From: Clostridia bacterium
GTDB lineage: Bacteria > Bacillota > Clostridia > Oscillospirales > CAG-382
Direction of reading: 5' to 3'
DNA: 43,181 nucleotides
Assembly: GCA_017560085.1 (NCBI GenBank)
Contig: JAFYPA010000017.1
Coordinates: 1 to 43,181 of the forward strand
Every line of letters begins with the position of its first letter. Within the stretch, counting starts at the first letter, position 1. The position numbers and the translations under genes are program-made. This document shows, in pieces, positions 34,592 through 40,683 of the stretch. The notes below the pieces were generated by a model, which saw nothing but the letters and a program-made list of their open reading frames with translations, had not been told where the DNA came from and did no database searches.

Positions 34592-35311
34592 TTAAACCAG
34601 TGATTTGAGATACTCCGATTCGTTGTGGTTAAGATATTTCCATTTGCCGGGTGTCAGCATACCGATGTTGATTTCACCGATTGCGATTCGCTTGAGTCGC
34701 TTGATTTCAAGCTCGCACTGCTCACACATTTTTCTTATCTGTCTGTTTCTGCCCTCGGTAAGAACAAACTTGAGAGCAGTCTCCCCTTCCTTACGGCTGA
34801 TGATTGTAACCTTTACGGGAGCAATATCCACTCCGTCAATCTGCATGGGAGAATTGAGTGCCTTGAGCTTCTGCGGCTCGATTTCGCCCTTTATCTTAAC
34901 GTGATAAATCTTTTCAACGTGGTTTCTCGGATGCATAAGCTTCTGTGCAACCTCGCCGTCGTTTGTCAGAAGCAGAAGTCCCTCCGAATCCATATCAAGT
35001 CGTCCGCAGGGGTAAACTCTCGCGGGAACATCGGCTACAAGCTCGGGAATACACTTTCTGCCCTGCTCGTCGCTCATTGTGGTAACATATCCGCGGGGCT
35101 TGTAAAGCATAACGTAAATCTTTCTTTCCGTCTCGCGCTTTACCTCCTTGCCCTTGTAGGTAACCTTGTCAACGCCGGGAATAATCTTTCTGCCGACCTC
35201 GACTCTTTCGCCGTTTACCTTGATGTTACCGCATTCCGTTTCCTTTTCCGCCGCTCTTCTTGACATAAGTCCGCAGTCGGAAATATATTTGTTAAGTCTT
35301 ATTTCTTCCAT
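34592..35311 (-). CDS. Pseudouridine synthase, RluB/RsuA family
   Basis: 239 residues. Converts a specific uridine of ribosomal RNA (in the RluB case, 23S) to pseudouridine. An N-terminal S4 RNA-binding domain (IRLNKYISDCGLMSRRAAEK) is followed by the catalytic domain with KPRGYVTTMSD and GRLDMDSEGLLLLTNDG, whose first Asp is the nucleophile, and EGRNRQIRKMCE. The ATG at 35311 starts the conserved S4 domain, though its GGTGG ribosome binding site is about 13 bases away; I see no better start. First gene of the row leading to DUF368. Length and the RQIRKM motif match the bacterial RluB/E/F group; the exact target base is not determinable. Confidence 0.9.
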   Translation of the reverse strand: MEEIRLNKYISDCGLMSRRAAEKETECGNIKVNGERVEVGRKIIPGVDKVTYKGKEVKRETERKIYVMLYKPRGYVTTMSDEQGRKCIPELVADVPARVYPCGRLDMDSEGLLLLTNDGEVAQKLMHPRNHVEKIYHVKIKGEIEPQKLKALNSPMQIDGVDIAPVKVTIISRKEGETALKFVLTEGRNRQIRKMCEQCELEIKRLKRIAIGEINIGMLTPGKWKYLNHNESEYLKSLV

Positions 35312-35621
35312 TTCTAATGTAAAACCACCTTTATAAAGTAGTATAATATGCAAACACTGCACTATTATAAGTTTACATAATAAATAAGAAAATTTCAAGT
35401 GGTTTTTGTTACATAAAAGACCTCAATTTTCAAAATTGCTTTATTTAAGCGAAAAATTTATATATTCTTTACAGTTGCACAGAAATAAAAAAGCAGATAA
35501 AGGTCCTTCGGAATTGCACTTTTCGGGTCTCATCTATAGTCATCATTAGTAAAAAGTGTACAAATAATTAACCTAATATTTGGAAATTTCGGAAAAAATA
35601 ACGATGTATACAAAAAAATCA
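35312..35621. other. Non-coding region between rluB-like and sigma factor genes
   Basis: AT-rich divergent gap of about 310 bases with no ORF, repeat or recognised RNA structure. TATACT-like sequence for the rluB-like gene lies near 35345 but lacks a good -35. Confidence 0.5.
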
Positions 35622-35650
35622 TTGACAAATATATAATAATATGGTAGACT
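35622..35650 (+). promoter_or_regulatory. Promoter of the sigma factor gene
   Basis: TTGACA (35622-35627), 17 bases, TAGACT (35645-35650), 32 bases before the GTG start. Confidence 0.8.
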
Positions 35651-35682
35651 TAGGGTAGTAACTAATTTCGGAAGGCAATTCG

Positions 35683-36285
35683 GTGGCAAAGAACAGTATG
35701 CAAGACAATCTCAACAAAAATGCAAAAAGTCACGAGGAGCTTCTGCTTGTCGCAAGGGACGGCGATTCCTCCGCCTTTGAGCAGATAGCCAAGAATTATG
35801 AGAATGTCATAAACGCAATTGCTCTTTCCTTCAATGTCCCCGCCTCCGACCGTGACGACCTTCGTCAGGAGGGACTCATAGCCCTTTACAGAGCGGTACT
35901 CAGGTACGACAAATCCATGTCGGGCTTTTCCACATTCGCCTCTGTGTGCATAAAAAGAGCTATGCTGACCTTCATCCGTGACCATGTTTCAAAGGTAGGA
36001 AAGGACGGAAGCACCGTTACCGAAATCTCCCTTGACGAAAGCTTTGACGACATTCTTGCCGACGACGAAGCGCTGTGCCCCGAGGAGCAGTATATCTCCA
36101 GGGAAACGGTGAAAAATCTTCGCAACCACGCAATGAAGCAGCTGTCGGATTTCGAGAAGTGCATATTCCTTATGTACCTCGAGGAAATGACAAGCACGGA
36201 AATTGCGGAGTCCATGGGAAGATCCAAAAAGTCGGTGGATAACGCTCTTTGCAGAATCAGGAAGAAGCTGTCATCCGGAAAATAG
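35683..36285 (+). CDS. RNA polymerase sigma factor, sigma-70 family (SigH-like)
   Basis: 200 residues, size of small alternative factors such as SigH. Region 2 is complete (LLLVARDGDSSAFEQIAKNYENVI, DRDDLRQEGLIALYRAVLRYD, FSTFASVCIKRAMLTFIRDH), which binds core polymerase and the -10 element. Region 4 ends the protein with a helix-turn-helix (TEIAESMGRSKKSVDNALCRIRKKL) for -35 recognition. Region 3 is absent. Start is GTG at 35683 with GGAAGG seven bases before; the next ATG at MQDNL is a weaker choice. No anti-sigma factor is adjacent. Whether it controls stress, competence or sporulation in this organism cannot be told; in Bacillus SigH is the closest comparison. Confidence 0.88.
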   Translation: MAKNSMQDNLNKNAKSHEELLLVARDGDSSAFEQIAKNYENVINAIALSFNVPASDRDDLRQEGLIALYRAVLRYDKSMSGFSTFASVCIKRAMLTFIRDHVSKVGKDGSTVTEISLDESFDDILADDEALCPEEQYISRETVKNLRNHAMKQLSDFEKCIFLMYLEEMTSTEIAESMGRSKKSVDNALCRIRKKLSSGK

Positions 36286-36294
36286 AGCTCTGTA

Positions 36295-36355
36295 TGCCCG
36301 AGCCGAAGGCAAAGGGTGCGAATCGCGCCTTTGCGGGTTATCACCGTATCGGGTA
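36295..36355 (+). ncRNA. Candidate structured RNA between the sigma factor and zinc-ribbon genes
   Basis: A closing stem TGCCCGA (36295-36301) with TCGGGTA (36349-36355), seven pairs with one G-U, encloses a strong hairpin GCAAAGG (36309-36315) / CCTTTGC (36328-36334) extended inside by GCG-aat-CGC. No T-run follows, so it is not a standard terminator. It could be a 5' UTR element of the zinc-ribbon gene or the 3' UTR of the sigma gene; a TATAAT at 36369-36374 could start transcription after it. I matched it to no known riboswitch. Confidence 0.4.
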
Positions 36356-36394
36356 AAAATCAACATCCTATAATTTTAAAGCGAGGGAAAAATC

Positions 36395-36676
36395 ATGTAC
36401 GAAAACAAGACATTAGTATGTAAGGACTGTGGTCAGGAATTTATCTTCACAGCCGGCGAACAGGAATTCTATGCAGAAAAGGGCTTCCAGAACGAACCCC
36501 AGAGATGTAAGGAATGCAGACAGGCAAAGAAGAATGCCGTAAAGAGCCAGAGAGAATACTTCACAACAACATGTGCAGCATGCGGCAAGGAAGCAAAGGT
36601 TCCTTTCCAGCCCAGCGATGACAGACCTGTTTACTGCAGCGAATGCTTTGCAGCTAAGAAGGCTGAACAGGAATAA
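36395..36676 (+). CDS. Small zinc-ribbon protein
   Basis: 93 residues containing four CxxC pairs (Cys9/12, Cys38/41, Cys60/63, Cys81/84), enough for two zinc ribbons. The first half (LVCKDCGQEFIFTAGEQEFYAEKGF) belongs to the common clostridial zinc-ribbon type often annotated as a probable zinc-binding domain, with QRCKECR; the second ribbon (TCAACGKEAKVPFQP, YCSECF) resembles the CxxC-x17-CxxC group found in small DNA- or RNA-associated proteins. GAGGG lies seven bases before the ATG. Its codons are gaa-biased as in the highly expressed genes nearby. Nucleic-acid binding is probable but unproven. No signal peptide. Confidence 0.85.
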   Translation: MYENKTLVCKDCGQEFIFTAGEQEFYAEKGFQNEPQRCKECRQAKKNAVKSQREYFTTTCAACGKEAKVPFQPSDDRPVYCSECFAAKKAEQE

Positions 36677-37003
36677 TAACATTACAGTTTTCTATACAGA
36701 ATAAATACCGGTGATAACACGGCGAATTTATTCTCACACATAGGCATCGGTTAATGTTTTTTGCATACGCACAACAGTGCACGCACTAACTTAAAGAAAT
36801 GATTTTTCACCTTTTAGATGGATAACTATTCTTTATTCCGAGGAGCCACTCCCGGTGTGTAGGAATCAAATTATTTTCCTGAAAATCAATCCGAGCTTTC
36901 CGAAAAGGAGGGCTCGGAATTTTCTTTTGCGCAGTAAAAGAAAATTCCAATGCAAAATGCAAAGTGCAAAATGCAAAATTGTTTTTGTGCCGAAGGCATA
37001 AAA
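36677..37003. repeat. Non-coding region with palindrome and heptamer repeat element B
   Basis: 327 bases without a supported gene. A perfect 13-bp inverted repeat GGAATTTTCTTTT (36916-36928) / AAAAGAAAATTCC (36936-36948) is followed immediately by four 7-bp units ATGCAAA, ATGCAAA, GTGCAAA, ATGCAAA (36950-36977) and ATTG. The unit layout matches element A at 24716-24743 when read on the same strand, so both are likely copies of a dispersed repeat. Confidence 0.7.
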
Positions 37004-37043
37004 GATCCCCCAAAGGGTGAGCTTTGGGGGATTATCTTTTTTT
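37004..37043. terminator. Bidirectional terminator beside the lipoprotein gene
   Basis: ATCCCCCAAAG (37005-37015) pairs perfectly with CTTTGGGGGAT (37022-37032); T-runs follow on the plus strand and a TCTTTTA stretch on the minus strand. It lies two bases past the lipoprotein stop. Confidence 0.9.
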
Positions 37044-37044
37044 A

Positions 37045-37791
37045 TTATTCCTCGAAAATTGCGAGGAAGGGGGCTATATCGGTGGATTCGTCAACGGTAA
37101 GGGTGCCGTCGATGTCGGAGATTATTACCTTGCATACGAATTCGTATCTGTCGAGGGTTTCGCTTGCCTCAACGATGTATTCTGCGTAGGCGTCAAACAT
37201 TGCGGACATCATATCGGAGATGAGGGCGATAAGCTCATCCTCTGTCATTGCGGCGATCATTTCGTCGGTGTAGTCCTCGTACTTTTCCGTAGCCTTGTCC
37301 ATTGCAACGGTTGCGGCATCGCTTTCAAGAATTTCGGCAAGGTCTGCGAAGGTTATGGAGGAAACATCAAACTCGAAGCTCCATGAGCCATCCTCGGGCT
37401 TTGCGGACTTGAGTGTGTACTTTGTGTTTTTAATCAAGGAATCAACGATTGCGCCTGAAAGCTTTGCTACGTCATCCTTGAGGGTTTCGTCACCGTCAAG
37501 AAGGTCGTTGGTACTCTGATTTACATATTCTCTGAAGTCGGAAAAGCCGATTTCATTTGCAAAATCCTCTCCGAGATATCCTGTAAGAGCAGGTACGTCA
37601 ATCCTGCAAAGTGCATCCATAAAGCCTGTGGCAACTGCCTCGGCCTCTGCCTTGTCGATTTTGATTTCTTCCTTTACCTCTGCCGATGCCTCACTGTTTT
37701 CTGCCGTGGGCTGCTCTGTCTTTTTGCCCGAGCACGCAACTGCAGATACGGAAACCACAAGAACAAGCATAAGTGCAAGTAATTTTTTCAT
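37045..37791 (-). CDS. Lipoprotein of unknown function
   Basis: 248 residues. A clear lipoprotein signal ends in SAVAC, with Cys20 as the lipid attachment site, followed by a short Ser/Glu-rich linker (KKTEQPTAENSEASAEVKEE). The mature region is acidic and mostly helical (AEAEAVATGFMDALCRIDVPALTGYL), a pattern seen in many clostridial lipoproteins of the NTF2-like or DUF-type; the fold is not assigned. AGGAGAAAC precedes the ATG. It starts 24 bases after pyrR on the same strand, so the two probably share a transcript, although no functional link is evident. A strong terminator follows. Confidence 0.82.
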   Translation of the reverse strand: MKKLLALMLVLVVSVSAVACSGKKTEQPTAENSEASAEVKEEIKIDKAEAEAVATGFMDALCRIDVPALTGYLGEDFANEIGFSDFREYVNQSTNDLLDGDETLKDDVAKLSGAIVDSLIKNTKYTLKSAKPEDGSWSFEFDVSSITFADLAEILESDAATVAMDKATEKYEDYTDEMIAAMTEDELIALISDMMSAMFDAYAEYIVEASETLDRYEFVCKVIISDIDGTLTVDESTDIAPFLAIFEE

Positions 37792-37815
37792 AGTGTTTCT
37801 CCTTTAGTTATAAAA

Positions 37816-38364
37816 TTATTTTTTACTTATTTCATAAAGATCAACACCCAGACAACCGTCGTATTCGGGAGTGTTGACCTTTACGGTTTCGCTTTTGGAC
37901 GTGGGAATTGTCTTTCCGACATAGTCCGCTCTTATGGGAAGCTCTCTGTGACCTCTGTCCACAAGCACAGCGAGCTGGATTTTGGATGGTCTTCCCAGCG
38001 AGAAAATCGCCTCAAGTGCGGCTCTTGCCGTTCTTCCCGTGTATATAACATCGTCCACGAGGATGACCTTCTTGCCGTTGACGTCAAGGCTGTTTTCACC
38101 ACAGCAGAATTCGGGGATTCCCTCGGATTTTTCAAGGTCATCACGGTAGAATGTTATGTCAAGCTCGGACATTTCCGGTCTTACGCCCTCTATTTTTTCA
38201 AGATTGTCGCATATAATCTGCGCAAGATTCACTCCGCGCCTTTTGATGCCGACCACAACGATTCCGTCTATGCCCTTGTTGTTTTCCGTAATCTCGTGGG
38301 AGATTCTCATAAGGGCACGGCGCACACCGCTCTCGTCGGTGATTTTTGCTTTTATTTCAGGCAA
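37816..38364 (-). CDS. pyrR: PyrR: pyrimidine regulatory protein / uracil phosphoribosyltransferase
   Basis: 182 residues, the size of Bacillus PyrR. PyrR binds pyr-operon mRNA to cause attenuation and also has uracil phosphoribosyltransferase activity. The PRPP-binding loop VILVDDVIYTGRTARAA and the RNA/PRT-type blocks RRALMRISHEITENN, LVDRGHRELPIRADYVGKTIPTS and DGCLGVDLYEISKK are conserved. The start is TTG at 38364: GGAGGT stands six bases before and the protein then begins like other PyrR; the longer frame adds 14 residues that do not fit. No PyrR-binding hairpin series or pyr biosynthesis gene is next to it, so its targets lie elsewhere in the genome. A TTTACA/TACAAT promoter is present. 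Confidence 0.93.
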   Translation of the reverse strand: MPEIKAKITDESGVRRALMRISHEITENNKGIDGIVVVGIKRRGVNLAQIICDNLEKIEGVRPEMSELDITFYRDDLEKSEGIPEFCCGENSLDVNGKKVILVDDVIYTGRTARAALEAIFSLGRPSKIQLAVLVDRGHRELPIRADYVGKTIPTSKSETVKVNTPEYDGCLGVDLYEISKK

Positions 38365-38396
38365 GGCTACACCTCCGAAACAGAGTTTATGATAGT

Positions 38397-38425
38397 ATTG
38401 TATCACAAATAGTCGCTTTTGTAAA
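38397..38425 (-). promoter_or_regulatory. Promoter of pyrR
   Basis: TTTACA (38425-38420), 17 bases, TACAAT (38402-38397), 32 bases before the TTG start. Confidence 0.75.
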
Positions 38426-38494
38426 GAGGTATTCCCAAAAAGAATCCCGAAAAAGCATATATTACATCAAAATTTTAAAATTTCAAAAAAACTA

Positions 38495-38523
38495 TTGACA
38501 TTCTACGAAATATGTGATAGAAT
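38495..38523 (+). promoter_or_regulatory. Promoter of the small-gene cluster leading to pgeF
   Basis: TTGACA (38495-38500), 17 bases, TAGAAT (38518-38523), 31 bases before the first ATG. Confidence 0.85.
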
Positions 38524-38554
38524 TCTAATAGAATTATATAAGGAGTACATCACA

Positions 38555-38893
38555 ATGGATTACGAGAAAATCATTCTTGAATTATACGGAAGAATAAAAT
38601 CTCTTGAAGAGCGCGTTGACGCCCTGGAAAACGATGCTCAAATCAGCGACAAGCCAAGCATAACAACGGATGAAATCTGCAGTTATATAAACTCCCTCAA
38701 GGAGCTTGCAAAAAAGGACGGGAGCACCGCCGTTGTTCTTGTTTCAAGAGATGTCCACAATCAACTCAATCTGAAGAGCAGATATCCGATGGTGTGCAAT
38801 GCTATGAGAAAATGTATGGGAGAAAACGACCGTATTCTTTTCCAGCCACCAAAGGGAAATTCTTCAACACTCGAGATAGAGTATATACTGTAA
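38555..38893 (+). CDS. Small coiled-coil protein of unknown function
   Basis: 112 residues, not recognised. The first 30 residues (MDYEKIILELYGRIKSLEERVDALEND) are strongly amphipathic and predicted to form a short coiled coil; the rest (KPSITTDEICSYINSLKELAKKDGSTAVVLVSRDVHNQL, YPMVCNAMRKCMG) looks like a small alpha/beta domain. AGGAGT lies eight bases before the ATG at 38555, well inside the longer open frame. It is the first gene of a four-gene row (112-residue protein, 29-residue peptide, 97-residue protein, pgeF), with a consensus promoter directly upstream. Confidence 0.75.
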   Translation: MDYEKIILELYGRIKSLEERVDALENDAQISDKPSITTDEICSYINSLKELAKKDGSTAVVLVSRDVHNQLNLKSRYPMVCNAMRKCMGENDRILFQPPKGNSSTLEIEYIL

Positions 38894-38909
38894 TAACGGA
38901 GGTAATATT

Positions 38910-38999
38910 ATGTCACGCAAAGGAAGAAGAGCGGGTCTGTTCATAGGCGGTATGCTATTTGGCTTTATAAGAGGAGTATTTTTTAAAAATAAGTATTGA
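38910..38999 (+). CDS. 29-residue basic hydrophobic microprotein
   Basis: A short ORF, ATG at 38910 to TGA at 38999, giving 29 residues. The N-terminus is basic (MSRKGRRAG), the middle hydrophobic with glycine-spaced LFIGGMLFGFI, and the end basic again (RGVFFKNKY), as in small membrane-active or membrane-anchored peptides. GGAGG stands seven bases before the ATG, ideal for translation. It starts 16 bases after the previous gene and the next one starts 13 bases after its stop, so the spacing suits a real gene in an operon. Without conservation data it could still be chance, but the strong ribosome binding site argues against that. Confidence 0.6.
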   Translation: MSRKGRRAGLFIGGMLFGFIRGVFFKNKY

Positions 39000-39012
39000 G
39001 GTGAAAAGCACT

Positions 39013-39306
39013 ATGACAGTCTGCATTGATACAGTCTGGAATAATATTATAAAATACGAAGGGGAACCCTTTGAAACCATAAGAAAAAAATCTTACACTT
39101 ATACTGTTGGAAATGATTTTATACTCATAAACAACGATAAGAGAAGAAAAATTAAAAAGGAAAAAATTTCTCTCGCCCTGCGACTTGATAACCTATCTCC
39201 GTCGCAGATTCAGGCAAATGGCATTTGGGGTCCGTCATATGTATACGGAATAATAACAGACAGCAGAATAATTTCCGAGGCTCACTTTAGCAAGGAGGTA
39301 AAATGA
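39013..39306 (+). CDS. Small protein of unknown function upstream of pgeF
   Basis: 97 residues, not recognised. A mainly beta-strand-like N-terminal half (MTVCIDTVWNNIIKYEG, YTYTVGNDFILINND) is followed by a very basic patch (KRRKIKKEKI) and a C-terminal half with GIWGPSYVYGIITDS. The basic patch suggests nucleic acid contact, but this is only composition. The ATG at 39013 has GAGG about 11 bases before it; the in-frame GTG at 39001 has no site, so I prefer the ATG. Its stop overlaps the pgeF ATG (ATGA), giving translational coupling. Confidence 0.7.
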   Translation: MTVCIDTVWNNIIKYEGEPFETIRKKSYTYTVGNDFILINNDKRRKIKKEKISLALRLDNLSPSQIQANGIWGPSYVYGIITDSRIISEAHFSKEVK

Positions 39307-40178
39307 ATTTTCAAATGCAAAACAGTATCCCCTACCTCACCTCCCCACTTTTTGAAAAATACGGCATCCCCCACGCCTTCACCACAAGAAGAGGCGGCTG
39401 CAGTGAGGGTGCATTTGATTCCCTCAATGTCAGCACAAGACGAAAGGATTCGGATGGCTGTACGGACATATATGAAAACACCGTGGAAAACTTCAGAAGA
39501 GTGCTTTCCCTTGTGGGAGGAACGACGGAAAAATCCGTCTGCGCTCATCAGGTACACGGCAACACCGTGCTTGAGCTTTCGGACGAGCACGGCGGAATGG
39601 GAATTCTCAGAGGTGCAAAAATAAATATTGACGGCGACGGTCTTTTTGCTGCGCCCACTTGCGGTATAGAGGCAATCTGCGTAAAGAGTGCCGACTGTAC
39701 CCCGATTCTTTTTGCGGACAGAAGGCTCGGAAGCGTATGCGCCGTTCATTCCGGATGGCGCGGCACTGTCCTTGATATTGCGGGCAAGGCGGTTGAGACT
39801 ATGGTGAAAAACGGAAGTCGCAGGGAGGACATTCTCTGTGCGGTTGGTCCTTGCATCGGCGTGTGCTGTTATGAGGTCAGCGAGGACGTATATCTCGAGG
39901 TGGAGAAAACGCTCACATCGAAAAATGCAAAAAAGCTTCTTCCCGAGCTTTTTATAAACAAAAGAGACACGGAAAACGGCAGAAAATACGACTTCAACAT
40001 AGGCAAAATGTGTGCGGAGCTTGCGATTCTCGCGGGTCTCCCGCGGGAAAACACTGATTTTCTTGACATCTGCACCTGCTGCAGTACGGATTCCGACGGG
40101 CGGATTTTCTTCTCACACAGAGGTCAGCACGGTCATTCGGGCACCTTTGCGAGTGTTATCGCTCCGTTCAGAGTTTAA
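39303..40178 (+). CDS. pgeF: YlmD/LACC1-family purine nucleoside phosphorylase / polyphenol oxidase-like protein
   Basis: 291 residues. The family (formerly DUF152, YfiH/YlmD) has a zinc-binding site and reported activities as a purine nucleoside phosphorylase and adenosine deaminase; E. coli PgeF edits peptidoglycan precursors. Signatures are present: HAFTTRRGGCSEG, CAHQVHGNTV, VKSADCTPILFADRRLGSVCAVHSGWRGTV and the late GPCIGVCCYEVSEDV, which include the His/Cys metal ligands. GGAGG lies four bases before the ATG at 39303. It ends the row of small unknown genes and its start overlaps the preceding stop by four bases. A role in purine metabolism would fit the xpt block, but the two are 29 kb apart, so no link is claimed. 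Confidence 0.9.
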   Translation: MNFQMQNSIPYLTSPLFEKYGIPHAFTTRRGGCSEGAFDSLNVSTRRKDSDGCTDIYENTVENFRRVLSLVGGTTEKSVCAHQVHGNTVLELSDEHGGMGILRGAKINIDGDGLFAAPTCGIEAICVKSADCTPILFADRRLGSVCAVHSGWRGTVLDIAGKAVETMVKNGSRREDILCAVGPCIGVCCYEVSEDVYLEVEKTLTSKNAKKLLPELFINKRDTENGRKYDFNIGKMCAELAILAGLPRENTDFLDICTCCSTDSDGRIFFSHRGQHGHSGTFASVIAPFRV

Positions 40179-40186
40179 TTTTATGC

Positions 40187-40222
40187 CAAAAGAAAAAGCG
40201 ACAGTCATTACGGCTGCCGCTT
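40187..40222 (-). terminator. Terminator after the NUDIX gene
   Basis: On the minus strand AAGCGGCAGCC (40222-40212) pairs with GACTGTCGCTT (40206-40196) using G-U wobbles, then TTTTCTTTT. The wobbles indicate the minus-strand transcript. Confidence 0.85.
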
Positions 40223-40226
40223 GATT

Positions 40227-40670
40227 TTATTTTATGATGACTCTGTGACCGTCGCCGTCCCTGACATACAAAAGCTCGGAGATGTTTTCGTCCGTGTAAA
40301 TATCTATAAGCTCGGGCATTCCGCTTGCGAGGTTCATTTCGGGAAGCTTTGACATTTCCGTCCAGAATACCCTGCCCTCGCAGGAGTCCTTCAGTTCACC
40401 GCTGAATTCGTCGGTTTTGTATAGGAAAACGATATATCTCGCTCCGTCATCGCAGAACCAGTTTTTGATTCCGCAGAGCTTCGGATGCTTTATTGTAAGT
40501 CCGGTTTCCTCGTATATTTCGCGAATAACCGCATCCGTAAAGGACTCGCCCTCTTCGACGTGACCGCCGGGGAAGGCAATTCCCGTCCAGTTGTCGCCTA
40601 CTCTGTCCTGAACGACAACTCTGTCGCCGTCAAAGACAAGGCACATATTCGTAAGTATTGTTTTTTCCAT
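40227..40670 (-). CDS. NUDIX hydrolase (8-oxo-dGTP diphosphatase type)
   Basis: 147 residues. Hydrolyses nucleoside diphosphates linked to another moiety; the MutT-like size and N-terminus suggest clean-up of oxidised nucleotides, but the substrate is not provable. The Nudix box is perfect: GGHVEEGESFTDAVIREIYEETGL (about residues 37-60) with the metal-binding REIYEE. GAGGAA precedes the ATG at 40670, which I choose over the longer frame because that start lies inside the upstream gene. It sits 13 bases after the beta-helix gene on the same strand, so they probably share a transcript. Confidence 0.88.
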   Translation of the reverse strand: MEKTILTNMCLVFDGDRVVVQDRVGDNWTGIAFPGGHVEEGESFTDAVIREIYEETGLTIKHPKLCGIKNWFCDDGARYIVFLYKTDEFSGELKDSCEGRVFWTEMSKLPEMNLASGMPELIDIYTDENISELLYVRDGDGHRVIIK

Positions 40671-40683
40671 TGTTCCTCTTTTT

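Noticed and set aside
36309..36334. tRNA T-arm-like sequence GGTGCGAATCGCGCC
   Set aside because: No TTCRA loop, no acceptor stem or anticodon arm around it.
37816..38500. PyrR-binding attenuator near pyrR
   Set aside because: No anti-terminator/terminator pair or conserved PyrR-binding loop was seen, and no pyr biosynthesis gene follows.
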